From assembly GCA_013151975.1 (NCBI GenBank), contig JAADHG010000168.1, forward strand, positions 1-8,894: a stretch of DNA of 8,894 nucleotides, in the 5' to 3' direction. The notes under the pieces are model-generated. The model saw only the letters and a list, made by a program, of their open reading frames with translations, was not told the origin of the DNA and made no database searches. Both the position numbers and the translations under genes were made by a program. The stretch is from Chlorobiota bacterium (lineage in GTDB: Bacteria; Bacteroidota; Bacteroidia; Flavobacteriales; Flavobacteriaceae). Shown here in pieces: positions 1 to 6,656 of this stretch. How positions within the stretch are numbered: the first letter of the stretch is position 1; each line of letters starts with the position of its first letter.

Positions 1-1
1 A

Positions 2-175
2 ATTCCTCGAAGAGTATATACTCAAAGTCACATTGAATATGTGATAGAAACTTTTGAAGAAATATTAAAAACAAAAGACCAAACCGTAGGAATTAAAATT
101 GTTGAAGAACCTGAATTTCTTAGACATTTTACGGCAAAATTTGATAAAGTACAATCAGAAAGTGTAATAGCTTAA
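2..175 (+). CDS. tnaA: C-terminal end of a tryptophanase-like beta-eliminating lyase (5' partial)
   Basis: Only the last 57 codons and the TAA stop are present; the gene begins upstream of the window. The frame starts IPRRVYTQSHIEYVIE and ends in LRHFTAKFDK followed by nine further residues. This matches the C-terminus of PLP-dependent tryptophanase and tyrosine phenol-lyase, which split tryptophan or tyrosine into indole or phenol, pyruvate and ammonia. The His in LRHFTAK aligns with His463 of E. coli tryptophanase, where Citrobacter tyrosine phenol-lyase has Phe448, and YTQSH resembles tryptophanase YTQTH, so I favour tryptophanase. IPRRVYT, however, is also found in tyrosine phenol-lyases, and the residues that best separate the two lie outside the window. 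The stop is nine bases before the thiolase start, with no room for a promoter or terminator, so read-through transcription is likely. The family is confident; the substrate is inferred from a short fragment. Confidence 0.8.
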   Translation: MPRRVYTQSHIEYVIETFEEILKTKDQTVGIKIVEEPEFLRHFTAKFDKVQSESVIA

Positions 176-184
176 AGTAAACAG

Positions 185-1444
185 ATGAAAGGATTTCACG
201 ATAAGGAAAAAGGATTTGGAATAACATACGAAGATATTTACCTCGTTAACGGAGCAAGAACTCCATTTGGAAAGTTATGTGGAACATTAGGGCAAGTTTC
301 TCCAACAGATTTAGGGATTTACGCAACCAAAGCAGCGATTGAAAAATCTGGAATTACAGGTAAAGATATTGACCAATTGATGTATGCTAATATCGGACAA
401 AGTTCTGCAGATTCTTACTTTTTACCACGACATGTAGGTTTATTTTCAGGTATTCCAGAAGGAGTTCCAGCAGTAATGTTGCAACGTATTTGTGGTTCTG
501 GTTTTGAAACCATTATTTCTGGTGCTGAGCAAATTTCAATGGGTAAAGCAAGTACTGCATTATGTGGAGGTACAGAAAATATGACACTTTCTCCAACAGT
601 AAGTTTTGGAAACAGAATGGGCTATGGTTTAGGAAGAATTGATTTTAAAGACATGCTTTGGGAAGCATTGAATGATACTGCTGCAGTTCCTATGGGATGT
701 ACAGCAGAAAACGTAGCTACTAAACATGGTATAACGAAAGAAGATGCTAACATTTTTGCAAAATCTTCAATAGATAAATATTTAGCAGCAAAAGAAAGAG
801 GTTTTTTTGATGATGAGGTCATTAAAATGAATGCTACTGCTTTTGAAATTGAAGGATTAAATCCACGGAAAGTAAGATTACCAAGGAAAGTAATTGACTT
901 TAATACTGATGAAAACGTTCGTCCAGCAGATTTAGAATCGATGGCAAAATTATCAACGGTATTTGCTAAAGATGGTGTTCAAACAGCCGCCAATTCAAGC
1001 GGAATTGTTGATGGAGCAGCTTCTGTAGTTGTAGCAAGTGGAGATTTTATAAAAGAAAAAGGCTTAAACCCATTATCGCGAATAGTTGCTTCTGCAACAA
1101 GTGCGTTAGACCCAAGAGTAATGGGATTAGGTCCTGTTCCTTCTATTCGTTTAGTATTAGAAATGGCAGGTTTAACAATTGATGACATAGGGTTGTTTGA
1201 AATTAACGAAGCTTTTGCAGCACAATTTATTGGTTGCGAAAAAGAGTTAGGCTTAAACAGAGATATCTGTAACGTAAATGGTGGAGCTATTGCTTTAGGT
1301 CACCCATTAGCAGCAACAGGAACTCGTTTATCATTAACATTATCAAGAGAAATGCAAGTAAGAGGTGTAAAATATGGTATTGCTTCAGCTTGTATTGGTG
1401 GTGGACAAGGAACAGCTATTTTATTTGAAAATCCTAACGCTTAA
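185..1444 (+). CDS. Thiolase (acetyl-CoA C-acyltransferase), probably for the opened ring product
   Basis: A 419-residue thiolase of normal family size. It exchanges CoA and a 3-oxoacyl-CoA for acetyl-CoA and a shortened acyl-CoA, in the cytoplasm. Visible motifs are the nucleophilic Cys103 in RICGSGF, NEAFAAQ at 341-347, the His373 loop in NGGAIALGHPLAATGTR, and the acid/base Cys403 in CIGGGQG; all three catalytic residues are intact. The N-terminus carries about 15 polar residues before the fold begins at YEDIYLVNGARTPFG, so a shorter start is conceivable, but no other ATG lies between and the nine-base gap to the preceding gene favours this one. Because the next genes are had, oah and dch, the likely substrate is 3-oxopimelyl-CoA (giving glutaryl-CoA and acetyl-CoA) or acetoacetyl-CoA further down the route. 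The function class is certain from motifs; the substrate is inferred from neighbours. Confidence 0.93.
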   Translation: MKGFHDKEKGFGITYEDIYLVNGARTPFGKLCGTLGQVSPTDLGIYATKAAIEKSGITGKDIDQLMYANIGQSSADSYFLPRHVGLFSGIPEGVPAVMLQRICGSGFETIISGAEQISMGKASTALCGGTENMTLSPTVSFGNRMGYGLGRIDFKDMLWEALNDTAAVPMGCTAENVATKHGITKEDANIFAKSSIDKYLAAKERGFFDDEVIKMNATAFEIEGLNPRKVRLPRKVIDFNTDENVRPADLESMAKLSTVFAKDGVQTAANSSGIVDGAASVVVASGDFIKEKGLNPLSRIVASATSALDPRVMGLGPVPSIRLVLEMAGLTIDDIGLFEINEAFAAQFIGCEKELGLNRDICNVNGGAIALGHPLAATGTRLSLTLSREMQVRGVKYGIASACIGGGQGTAILFENPNA

Positions 1445-1454
1445 ATAAAACGAA

Positions 1455-2510
1455 ATGGGAAAAATGAAACAATGGCAAATGACAGCACTAAAGGAAGATT
1501 TTTCTTTGGTAGAGTCTGAACTGCCAACAATAGATGAAAATGAAGCAATTGTAAAAATTGCCGGATGTGGTGTTTGTCATACCGATTTAAGTTTTTGGCA
1601 CGATGGTGTAAGAACAAAAATGGAAATGCCATTAACCTTAGGTCACGAAATTAGCGGAGTAGTTACAGAAGGTCCTGCTCAATGGGTAGAAAAAAATGTA
1701 ATCATTCCAGCGGTCCTTCCTTGTGGAGATTGCGAATTATGTAACAAAGGAAGAAGTAATATGTGTCAGAATCAGTTAATGCCAGGGAATGATTTCCACG
1801 GTGGATTTGCAACACACATTAAAGTTCCTCACCAATATTTGTGCGAAGTACCAGATTCGTTATTAGAAAAATATGAGTTGGCTGAGGTTTCAGTTATTGC
1901 AGATGCGATTTCTACACCTTATCAGGTAATGAAAAAATCTGAATTAGAAGAAGGAGATTTAGCCATTGTAATTGGAGTTGGTGGAGTTGGTGTTTACGGA
2001 GCTTTAATTGCTAAGATTATGGGTGCTAAAGTTTTGGCTATTGACATTAATGATAAAAAATTAGCCAATGCCAAAAAGAATGGAGTAGATGCAACTTTAA
2101 ATTCTAAAGGATTAGATTTTAAAGAAATTAAAGGTAAGGTAAGAGAAATTGCCAAAGAGTTAGGAGCTCCAAAATTTGGTTGGAAGATATTTGAATTTTC
2201 GGGAACAACTCCTGGCCAAGAATTGGCTTTTGGTTTATTAACGTTTACTTCAACATTAAGTATTGTAGGATTTACAATGGATAAAATGAATGTAAGGTTG
2301 AGTAACTTAATGGCATTTGATGCCAAATTGATTGGAACTTGGGGATGTAAACCAGAGTTATATCCTGAAGTAGTTGACTTAATTGCAACAGGGAAATTGG
2401 ACATTAAAGATTTTGTAGAGACTTTCCCTTTATCACAAATTAACGAAGTATTTAAAAATACATTAGAACACAAATACGATAAACGTTCGGTTTTAGTGCC
2501 GGAGTGTTAA
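1455..2510 (+). CDS. had: 6-hydroxycyclohex-1-ene-1-carbonyl-CoA dehydrogenase (zinc-type MDR)
   Basis: A 351-residue medium-chain zinc alcohol dehydrogenase. It is the second step of the lower benzoyl-CoA pathway: NAD-dependent oxidation of 6-hydroxycyclohex-1-ene-1-carbonyl-CoA to the 6-oxo compound. Likely catalytic zinc ligands are in CGVCHTD (Cys38 or Cys41) and GHE (His64, Glu65). Four structural zinc cysteines sit at 90, 93, 96 and 104. The Rossmann loop is GVGGVGVYG (174-182), and Asp197 in AIDIND fits NAD rather than NADP. CHTDLSFWHDG and the GNDFHGGFATHI segment resemble Had proteins of Thauera and Azoarcus as I recall them, and oah directly follows, which separates it from generic alcohol dehydrogenases. 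Met4 (1464) is an alternative start; 1455 lies ten bases after the thiolase stop. The stop is TAA followed by three more in-frame TAA codons. No truncation is seen. Confidence 0.9.
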   Translation: MGKMKQWQMTALKEDFSLVESELPTIDENEAIVKIAGCGVCHTDLSFWHDGVRTKMEMPLTLGHEISGVVTEGPAQWVEKNVIIPAVLPCGDCELCNKGRSNMCQNQLMPGNDFHGGFATHIKVPHQYLCEVPDSLLEKYELAEVSVIADAISTPYQVMKKSELEEGDLAIVIGVGGVGVYGALIAKIMGAKVLAIDINDKKLANAKKNGVDATLNSKGLDFKEIKGKVREIAKELGAPKFGWKIFEFSGTTPGQELAFGLLTFTSTLSIVGFTMDKMNVRLSNLMAFDAKLIGTWGCKPELYPEVVDLIATGKLDIKDFVETFPLSQINEVFKNTLEHKYDKRSVLVPEC

Positions 2511-2533
2511 TAATAATAATATAAAAAAAAGAT

Positions 2534-3628
2534 ATGGAATTACATAGCCACAATTTAGTAGAACACAACTACACAGATATTCTTTATGAATTAAGACCTG
2601 CAAAGGATGTTGAAGGAAACGAAGTGAAAGGATTGTTTAATGCTTGGATAATGTTAAACAATCCTGCACAATATAATTCATACACAACACAAGCAGTAAA
2701 GGAAATCATTTTAGCAATGAGAGAGGCTTCTAATGATAGAAGTGTTGTTGCTGTTGTTTTTACAGCAGTTGGTGATAAAGCATTTTGTACGGGTGGGAAC
2801 ACCAAAGAGTATGCAGAGTATTATGCAGGAAACCCTCAAGAGTATAAACAATATATGCGTTTGTTTAACGATATGGTTTCAGCTATATTAATGAATGATA
2901 AACCAGTTATTTGTCGTGCCAACGGTATGCGAATAGGTGGTGGACAAGAAATTGGAATGGCATGTGATTTTACCATAGCACAAGATTTAGCCAAGTTCGG
3001 ACAGGCAGGACCAAAACATGGTAGTGCTCCTGATGGAGGATCTACGGATTTCTTACATCTATTTGTAGGTATCGAAAAAGCAATGGAATCTTGTACGGTT
3101 TGTGACCCATGGTCTGCTCACGAAGCTTTGCGATTAGGTTTATTAACCGAAGTTGTTCCTGCGTTGAGAATAGATGGTGAATTCACCAATAATCCAATGG
3201 TTAGAACGGACAGATGGATTTCTAAAAAAACAGGACAGATTATTTACGGATTGCCTAAAAAAGGAGATGCTTTGGCAGAAGGTAAAGCCATATTTAAATC
3301 TGGTGAAGTTGACCTATCGTTATTGGATGCCGCAGTTGAAAAAATGTGCACCAAATTAATGATGACATTCCCAAACTGTTTAAGCAAAACTATTAATTCT
3401 ATCAGAAAGAAAAAATTAGAGCATTGGGATGCTAATAAAGAATCAAATAGAGATTGGTTAGCACTAAATATGATGACTGAAGCAAAAGCTGGTTTCAAAG
3501 CGTTTAATGATGGGCCAAGAGGAAATAGAGAAGTTGATTTCGTGAAATTAAGACAATTATTAGCTGAAGGAAAAGAGTGGGATGATTCAATTCATCAAGC
3601 TATTTCTCCACAGTTTCAAGAGGCATAA
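2534..3628 (+). CDS. oah: 6-oxocyclohex-1-ene-1-carbonyl-CoA hydrolase (ring-opening)
   Basis: A 364-residue crotonase-fold enzyme, also called BamA, of the usual family length (about 360-380). It adds water to 6-oxocyclohex-1-ene-1-carbonyl-CoA and hydrolytically opens the alicyclic ring to 3-hydroxypimelyl-CoA, and is a widely used marker for anaerobic aromatic degradation. Features: PAQYNSYTT (44-52); CTGGNTKEYAEYY (85-97), the first oxyanion-hole strand; GMRIGGGQEIGMACD (131-145), the second; GPKHGSAPDGGSTDFL (159-174); and a long C-terminal half (residues 210-364) that ordinary enoyl-CoA hydratases lack. QYNSYTT and GGQEIGM are the blocks used for bamA surveys, as I recall them. It starts 23 bases after had, behind an A-rich leader without a Shine-Dalgarno. 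Its presence makes the cluster a benzoyl-CoA pathway rather than general fatty-acid oxidation. The assignment is strong. Confidence 0.95.
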   Translation: MELHSHNLVEHNYTDILYELRPAKDVEGNEVKGLFNAWIMLNNPAQYNSYTTQAVKEIILAMREASNDRSVVAVVFTAVGDKAFCTGGNTKEYAEYYAGNPQEYKQYMRLFNDMVSAILMNDKPVICRANGMRIGGGQEIGMACDFTIAQDLAKFGQAGPKHGSAPDGGSTDFLHLFVGIEKAMESCTVCDPWSAHEALRLGLLTEVVPALRIDGEFTNNPMVRTDRWISKKTGQIIYGLPKKGDALAEGKAIFKSGEVDLSLLDAAVEKMCTKLMMTFPNCLSKTINSIRKKKLEHWDANKESNRDWLALNMMTEAKAGFKAFNDGPRGNREVDFVKLRQLLAEGKEWDDSIHQAISPQFQEA

Positions 3629-3635
3629 AACCAAA

Positions 3636-3683
3636 CCGTCATTGCGAACGAAATGCAAAGGAGTGAAGCAATCTCATACTAAT
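3636..3683 (+). repeat. Half copy of a dispersed palindromic repeat between oah and dch
   Basis: Begins CCGTCATTGCGA, continues through TGAAGCAATCTCATACTAAT, and aligns along its whole length with the left half of the fuller copy at 4470-4548, with divergence mainly in the middle. The right arm, which would complete the hairpin, is missing. It starts seven bases after the oah stop and ends six bases before the dch ATG, so it fills almost the whole spacer and forms the dch leader. I recall repeats with this CGTCATTGCGA...GAAGCAATCTC pattern scattered in many Bacteroidota genomes; copy number here cannot be judged from one window. Confidence 0.85.
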
Positions 3684-3689
3684 AAAAAA

Positions 3690-4463
3690 ATGGAAAAACT
3701 AAAATTGAATTACTCACACAATGGAACTGTAGCCAACGTTATTTTAGATGATGGAAAAGGCAATGTGTTAGACAATGTAATGATGTTGGAAATGTTGGAC
3801 TTGTTTGCTCAATTTAAAGGGAATAACCACATCAAGCTTATTACTTTCCAAGGAGAAGGAAAGCATTTTTCTTTTGGCGCAAGCGTACCTGAACACACCA
3901 AAGAATTTGCTGAAATGATGATTAAAACATTTCATAAAATCTTTTTTGAAATTATTGAAATGAGCATTCCTACTTTGGCAAAAATATCTGGACAATGTTT
4001 AGGTGGCGGAATGGAGTTAGCATTGGCTTGTAACTTTATGTTTGCCGATAAAACAGCTGTTTTAGCTCAACCAGAAATAATTTTAGGAGTATTCCCTCCT
4101 CCTGCATCTATTATGTTACCGTTAAAAATTGGTAATGCCAAAGCAGAAGAAATAATATTGACAGGTAGAAATATCAAAGCAGACGAAGGAGAACAAATAG
4201 GGTTATTAAATCAAGTTTTTGAGGATAAAGAGGCGCTAAATGCTGGAACTAAAGAATGGATAACAAAATATATAGTTCCTAAAAGTGCTTCATCTTTAAA
4301 ATTTGGGGTTAAATCTGTTCGTACAACATTCAATTATATCATGCAAAATAAATTACCTATGCTAGAGTACATGTATATAAATCAGTTGATGGAGACCAAT
4401 GATGCTAACGAAGGTATTAATTCATTTTTAGAAAAAAGAAAACCTGTTTGGGAAAATTGTTGA
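3690..4463 (+). CDS. dch: Cyclohexa-1,5-diene-1-carbonyl-CoA hydratase
   Basis: A 257-residue enoyl-CoA hydratase-family protein, the normal size for Dch. It adds water to the dienoyl-CoA made by benzoyl-CoA reductase, giving 6-hydroxycyclohex-1-ene-1-carbonyl-CoA, the substrate of Had. Oxyanion-hole segments are HFSFGASVPEH (59-69) and GQCLGGGMELALACN (101-115). Glu109 and Glu129 (in AQPEIILGVFPPPAS) occupy the positions of the two catalytic glutamates of classical hydratases. The FSFGAS and PPPAS variants are typical of Dch rather than crotonase. I chose the ATG at 3690: the open frame continues upstream to 3582, but that extension overlaps oah and is translated repeat. The first residues, MEKLKLNYSHNGTVANVILD, match the expected start of the fold. 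The gene is bracketed by two repeat copies. The assignment is strong because had and oah lie directly upstream. Confidence 0.9.
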   Translation: MEKLKLNYSHNGTVANVILDDGKGNVLDNVMMLEMLDLFAQFKGNNHIKLITFQGEGKHFSFGASVPEHTKEFAEMMIKTFHKIFFEIIEMSIPTLAKISGQCLGGGMELALACNFMFADKTAVLAQPEIILGVFPPPASIMLPLKIGNAKAEEIILTGRNIKADEGEQIGLLNQVFEDKEALNAGTKEWITKYIVPKSASSLKFGVKSVRTTFNYIMQNKLPMLEYMYINQLMETNDANEGINSFLEKRKPVWENC

Positions 4464-4469
4464 CAAAAT

Positions 4470-4548
4470 CCGTCATTGCGAATGTAGTGTAACCAGAATG
4501 AAGCAATCTCATTCTAATGAAAAGATTGCTTTGTGCCTCGCAATGACG
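4470..4548 (+). repeat. Full palindromic repeat (hairpin) between dch and the dehydrogenase/hydratase gene
   Basis: An imperfect palindrome. The outer arm CGTCATTGCGA (4471-4481) pairs perfectly with TCGCAATGACG (4538-4548). The inner arm AAGCAATCT (4501-4509) pairs perfectly with AGATTGCTT (4523-4531). An asymmetric internal loop (18 bases left, 6 right) separates the arms and a 13-base loop closes the tip. It begins six bases after the dch stop and ends 17 bases before the next start. There is no U-tract after the stem, so it does not look like an intrinsic terminator. As RNA it could be a processing or stability element in the operon transcript; that is inference. Confidence 0.88.
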
Positions 4549-4565
4549 AAATAAATAATAATGAA

Positions 4566-6569
4566 ATGAAAAAGATAAACACAATAGGAGTAATTGGAGC
4601 AGGAACTATGGGCTCAGCAATTGCTCAAAAGTTTGCTCAAGAAGGATTTACCGTTTATTTAAACGATAGAGAACAACAATACATTGATAAAGGAATTGCT
4701 GGAATTAGAGAAATTTTAGAACAAGGCGTAGAGCGTAGGCTGTTTACTCAAGAGAAAGTAGAAGGAATTATCAATAACATTAAAGGGATAACCAATCAAG
4801 AAGATTTGAAGGTTTGTGATTTAATAGTAGAAGCTATTTTTGAAGATTTTGAAGTAAAAACAAACCTATTTAAAACCTTGGATGCAATTGTTCCTAATGA
4901 TACAATATTAGCAACAAATACTTCCTCTTTTTCAGTTACTGAATTAGCCAAAGCTGTTTCTCATCCAGAACGTTTTGTAGGGCTACATTATTTCTTCCAT
5001 GCTGCAAAAAACAGGTTGGTAGAAATTATTCCTGGAACAAAAACATCTCAAGAAACTTATAAAGCGATGCAGGTATTTTCTGTTCAATCTGGAAAAGATG
5101 CTATTACTACAAAGGATGTAAATGGTTTTGCTGTGAATCGGTTTTTCGTTCCTTGGTTAAATGAAGCGTGTAAAATGTTAGACGAAGGTGTTGGTACTAT
5201 TGTAGAGATTGATACGGTTTGTATGAAAACATTTGGAATAGGAATGGGGCCATTTGCATTGATGAATGCAACAGGAGTTCCTATTGCATTGCATGCTCAA
5301 AAAACATTAGAACATTTTGGGCCATCTTATAAAATTGCTACAAAATTAGAAAAACAAGTTGCTTCAGGTAACGATTGGAGTTTAGAAGGGATGGATACTG
5401 TAACAGTTACACCAGAATTAACCAAAGCAGTTAACGATAGAATTTTAGGAGTTACTTTCTTTGTGTGTTCTCAAATATTAGCCGAAGGAATTTGTACTGC
5501 TGTAGATTTGAATAGAGGGGCGAAAATTGGTTTACGATGGAGAAAAGGACCAGTTGATTTGATGCAAAGTTTTGGAGAAGCAGAAGTGCAACGGATTGTT
5601 AATAAATTTGTCATATTGTATAGTGAGCCAACTCCAGTAGGAATTGAATCCAAAAACTGGGATATGGAATATGTAACCTTAGAAATCAAGGGAAGTAGAG
5701 CCATTATCACAATGTCTCGTCCAGAAAATATGAATGCTTTAAATGTAGAAGTATTGGCTCAATTGGATAATAAGTTTTCTCAAGCAGACGCTCGTGATGA
5801 TATAGAAACAATAATACTTACAGGTTCCGGAAAGGCATTTGTTGCTGGAGCGGACATTAAGTTTTTTGTAAAAAATATAAAATCGAACACTATAGAAAAT
5901 ATTGTGGCTTTTACTAAATACGGTCAGAAAGTATTTGAAAAAATTGATGTATCATCAAAAAAAGTCATTATCATTTTAAATGGATTGGCTCTAGGTGGAG
6001 GAATGGAACTAGCACTTTGTGCCGATGTTCTTTTGGCAGTACCAAAAACTAAAATTGCTTTCCCAGAAACAGGAATTGGAATTTACCCAGGTTTAGGAGG
6101 AACACAACGTTCAGCTTTAAGAATAGGAAAAGGGTTAGCAAAGTACTTGGTTTTAACTGGTCAAATGCTAGGAGCAAAACAAGCCTTAGAAATTGGTTTG
6201 ATAGATGGTATCATTCAACCTTCAGAGGTGTTTGATATTATTTCTGGAGCAAAAGAAGTTCCAGCAAAAGAAACAGTTAATCTTTCAGACAATTGGAAGG
6301 CAATTGAATCACTTTATTCAAAGAACAATTACAAGGCAATTATATCGGGAGAATATATCAACGGAGGAATGGAAGCTGATGCTGTTGCTAAATTGGGTAA
6401 AACAATGAGCTTTAAAGCTCCAATTGCAATGGATTTCTCAGAAGAATTAATTGATGCTGCTCAAGGGTCTACTTCTGAATTAGAAAAACTTACTGCTATT
6501 TTTACAACTAAAGACGCCTTATTAGGATTAACTTCTATTGGTAAAAAAGTAGAATATTCAGGAGATTAA
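4566..6569 (+). CDS. 3-hydroxyacyl-CoA dehydrogenase / enoyl-CoA hydratase fusion (dehydrogenase first)
   Basis: A 667-residue bifunctional enzyme. Residues 1-185 form the NAD domain: GAGTMG (11-16), Asp34, NTSS (118-121). The 3-hydroxyacyl-CoA dehydrogenase C-terminal region follows (about 186-355). The catalytic set aligned to human HADH is complete: Ser120, His141, Glu153, Asn191. Residues 367-560 are an enoyl-CoA hydratase domain with FVAGADI (425-431), NGLALGGGMELA (472-483), FPETGIGIYPGLGGTQR, and both catalytic glutamates (481, 501). A helical tail resembling hydratase C-termini follows. FadB has the reverse domain order; this order is known from archaeal fusions. The usual HFFNP is HYFFH here. 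The start is the ATG at 4566; an in-frame GTG at 4533 lies inside the repeat hairpin and is rejected. The likely role is oxidation of 3-hydroxypimelyl-CoA to 3-oxopimelyl-CoA, with the hydratase acting there or on crotonyl-CoA. The enzyme class is certain; the substrate is inferred. Confidence 0.93.
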   Translation: MKKINTIGVIGAGTMGSAIAQKFAQEGFTVYLNDREQQYIDKGIAGIREILEQGVERRLFTQEKVEGIINNIKGITNQEDLKVCDLIVEAIFEDFEVKTNLFKTLDAIVPNDTILATNTSSFSVTELAKAVSHPERFVGLHYFFHAAKNRLVEIIPGTKTSQETYKAMQVFSVQSGKDAITTKDVNGFAVNRFFVPWLNEACKMLDEGVGTIVEIDTVCMKTFGIGMGPFALMNATGVPIALHAQKTLEHFGPSYKIATKLEKQVASGNDWSLEGMDTVTVTPELTKAVNDRILGVTFFVCSQILAEGICTAVDLNRGAKIGLRWRKGPVDLMQSFGEAEVQRIVNKFVILYSEPTPVGIESKNWDMEYVTLEIKGSRAIITMSRPENMNALNVEVLAQLDNKFSQADARDDIETIILTGSGKAFVAGADIKFFVKNIKSNTIENIVAFTKYGQKVFEKIDVSSKKVIIILNGLALGGGMELALCADVLLAVPKTKIAFPETGIGIYPGLGGTQRSALRIGKGLAKYLVLTGQMLGAKQALEIGLIDGIIQPSEVFDIISGAKEVPAKETVNLSDNWKAIESLYSKNNYKAIISGEYINGGMEADAVAKLGKTMSFKAPIAMDFSEELIDAAQGSTSELEKLTAIFTTKDALLGLTSIGKKVEYSGD

Positions 6570-6642
6570 AAAAAGGTGTTCTTTAATTTTTTATGCCTTC
6601 ATTTTTTTAATTAAAAGAAGCAAATATACTACTTGGCTTTAC

Positions 6643-6650
6643 TACATTTG
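6643..6650 (+). promoter_or_regulatory. Possible Bacteroidota -7 promoter element (TACATTTG)
   Basis: TACATTTG fits the TAnnTTTG consensus of the Bacteroidota housekeeping sigma factor. It lies in the 87-base spacer before the cytochrome gene, the only larger plus-strand gap here. No clear TTTG-type -33 partner is visible at the expected distance, and transcription from it would begin only a few bases before the ATG at 6657, giving a nearly leaderless message. In such AT-rich DNA the match could be chance. Confidence 0.25.
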
Positions 6651-6656
6651 TTATCT

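Noticed and set aside
1994..2473. A 159-codon minus-strand open frame inside had
   Set aside because: It lies opposite a fully conserved dehydrogenase reading frame, has low-complexity composition and no recognisable domain; it is a shadow of had.
3174..3498. Short open frames on both strands within oah
   Set aside because: They overlap the conserved C-terminal half of Oah and carry no motif.
4470..4548. Intrinsic terminator splitting the operon
   Set aside because: The palindrome has no downstream T-run and a large internal loop, and it matches a dispersed repeat, so a repeat call is better supported.
3636..4548. CRISPR array
   Set aside because: There are only two repeat copies, about 830 bases apart with a gene between them and no spacers.
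6579..6619. Possible terminator: TTCTTTAATT pairing with AATTAAAAGAA
   Set aside because: The stem is almost all A-T, has a bulge and a 20-base loop, and is not followed by a T-tract; such pairing is expected by chance in this spacer.
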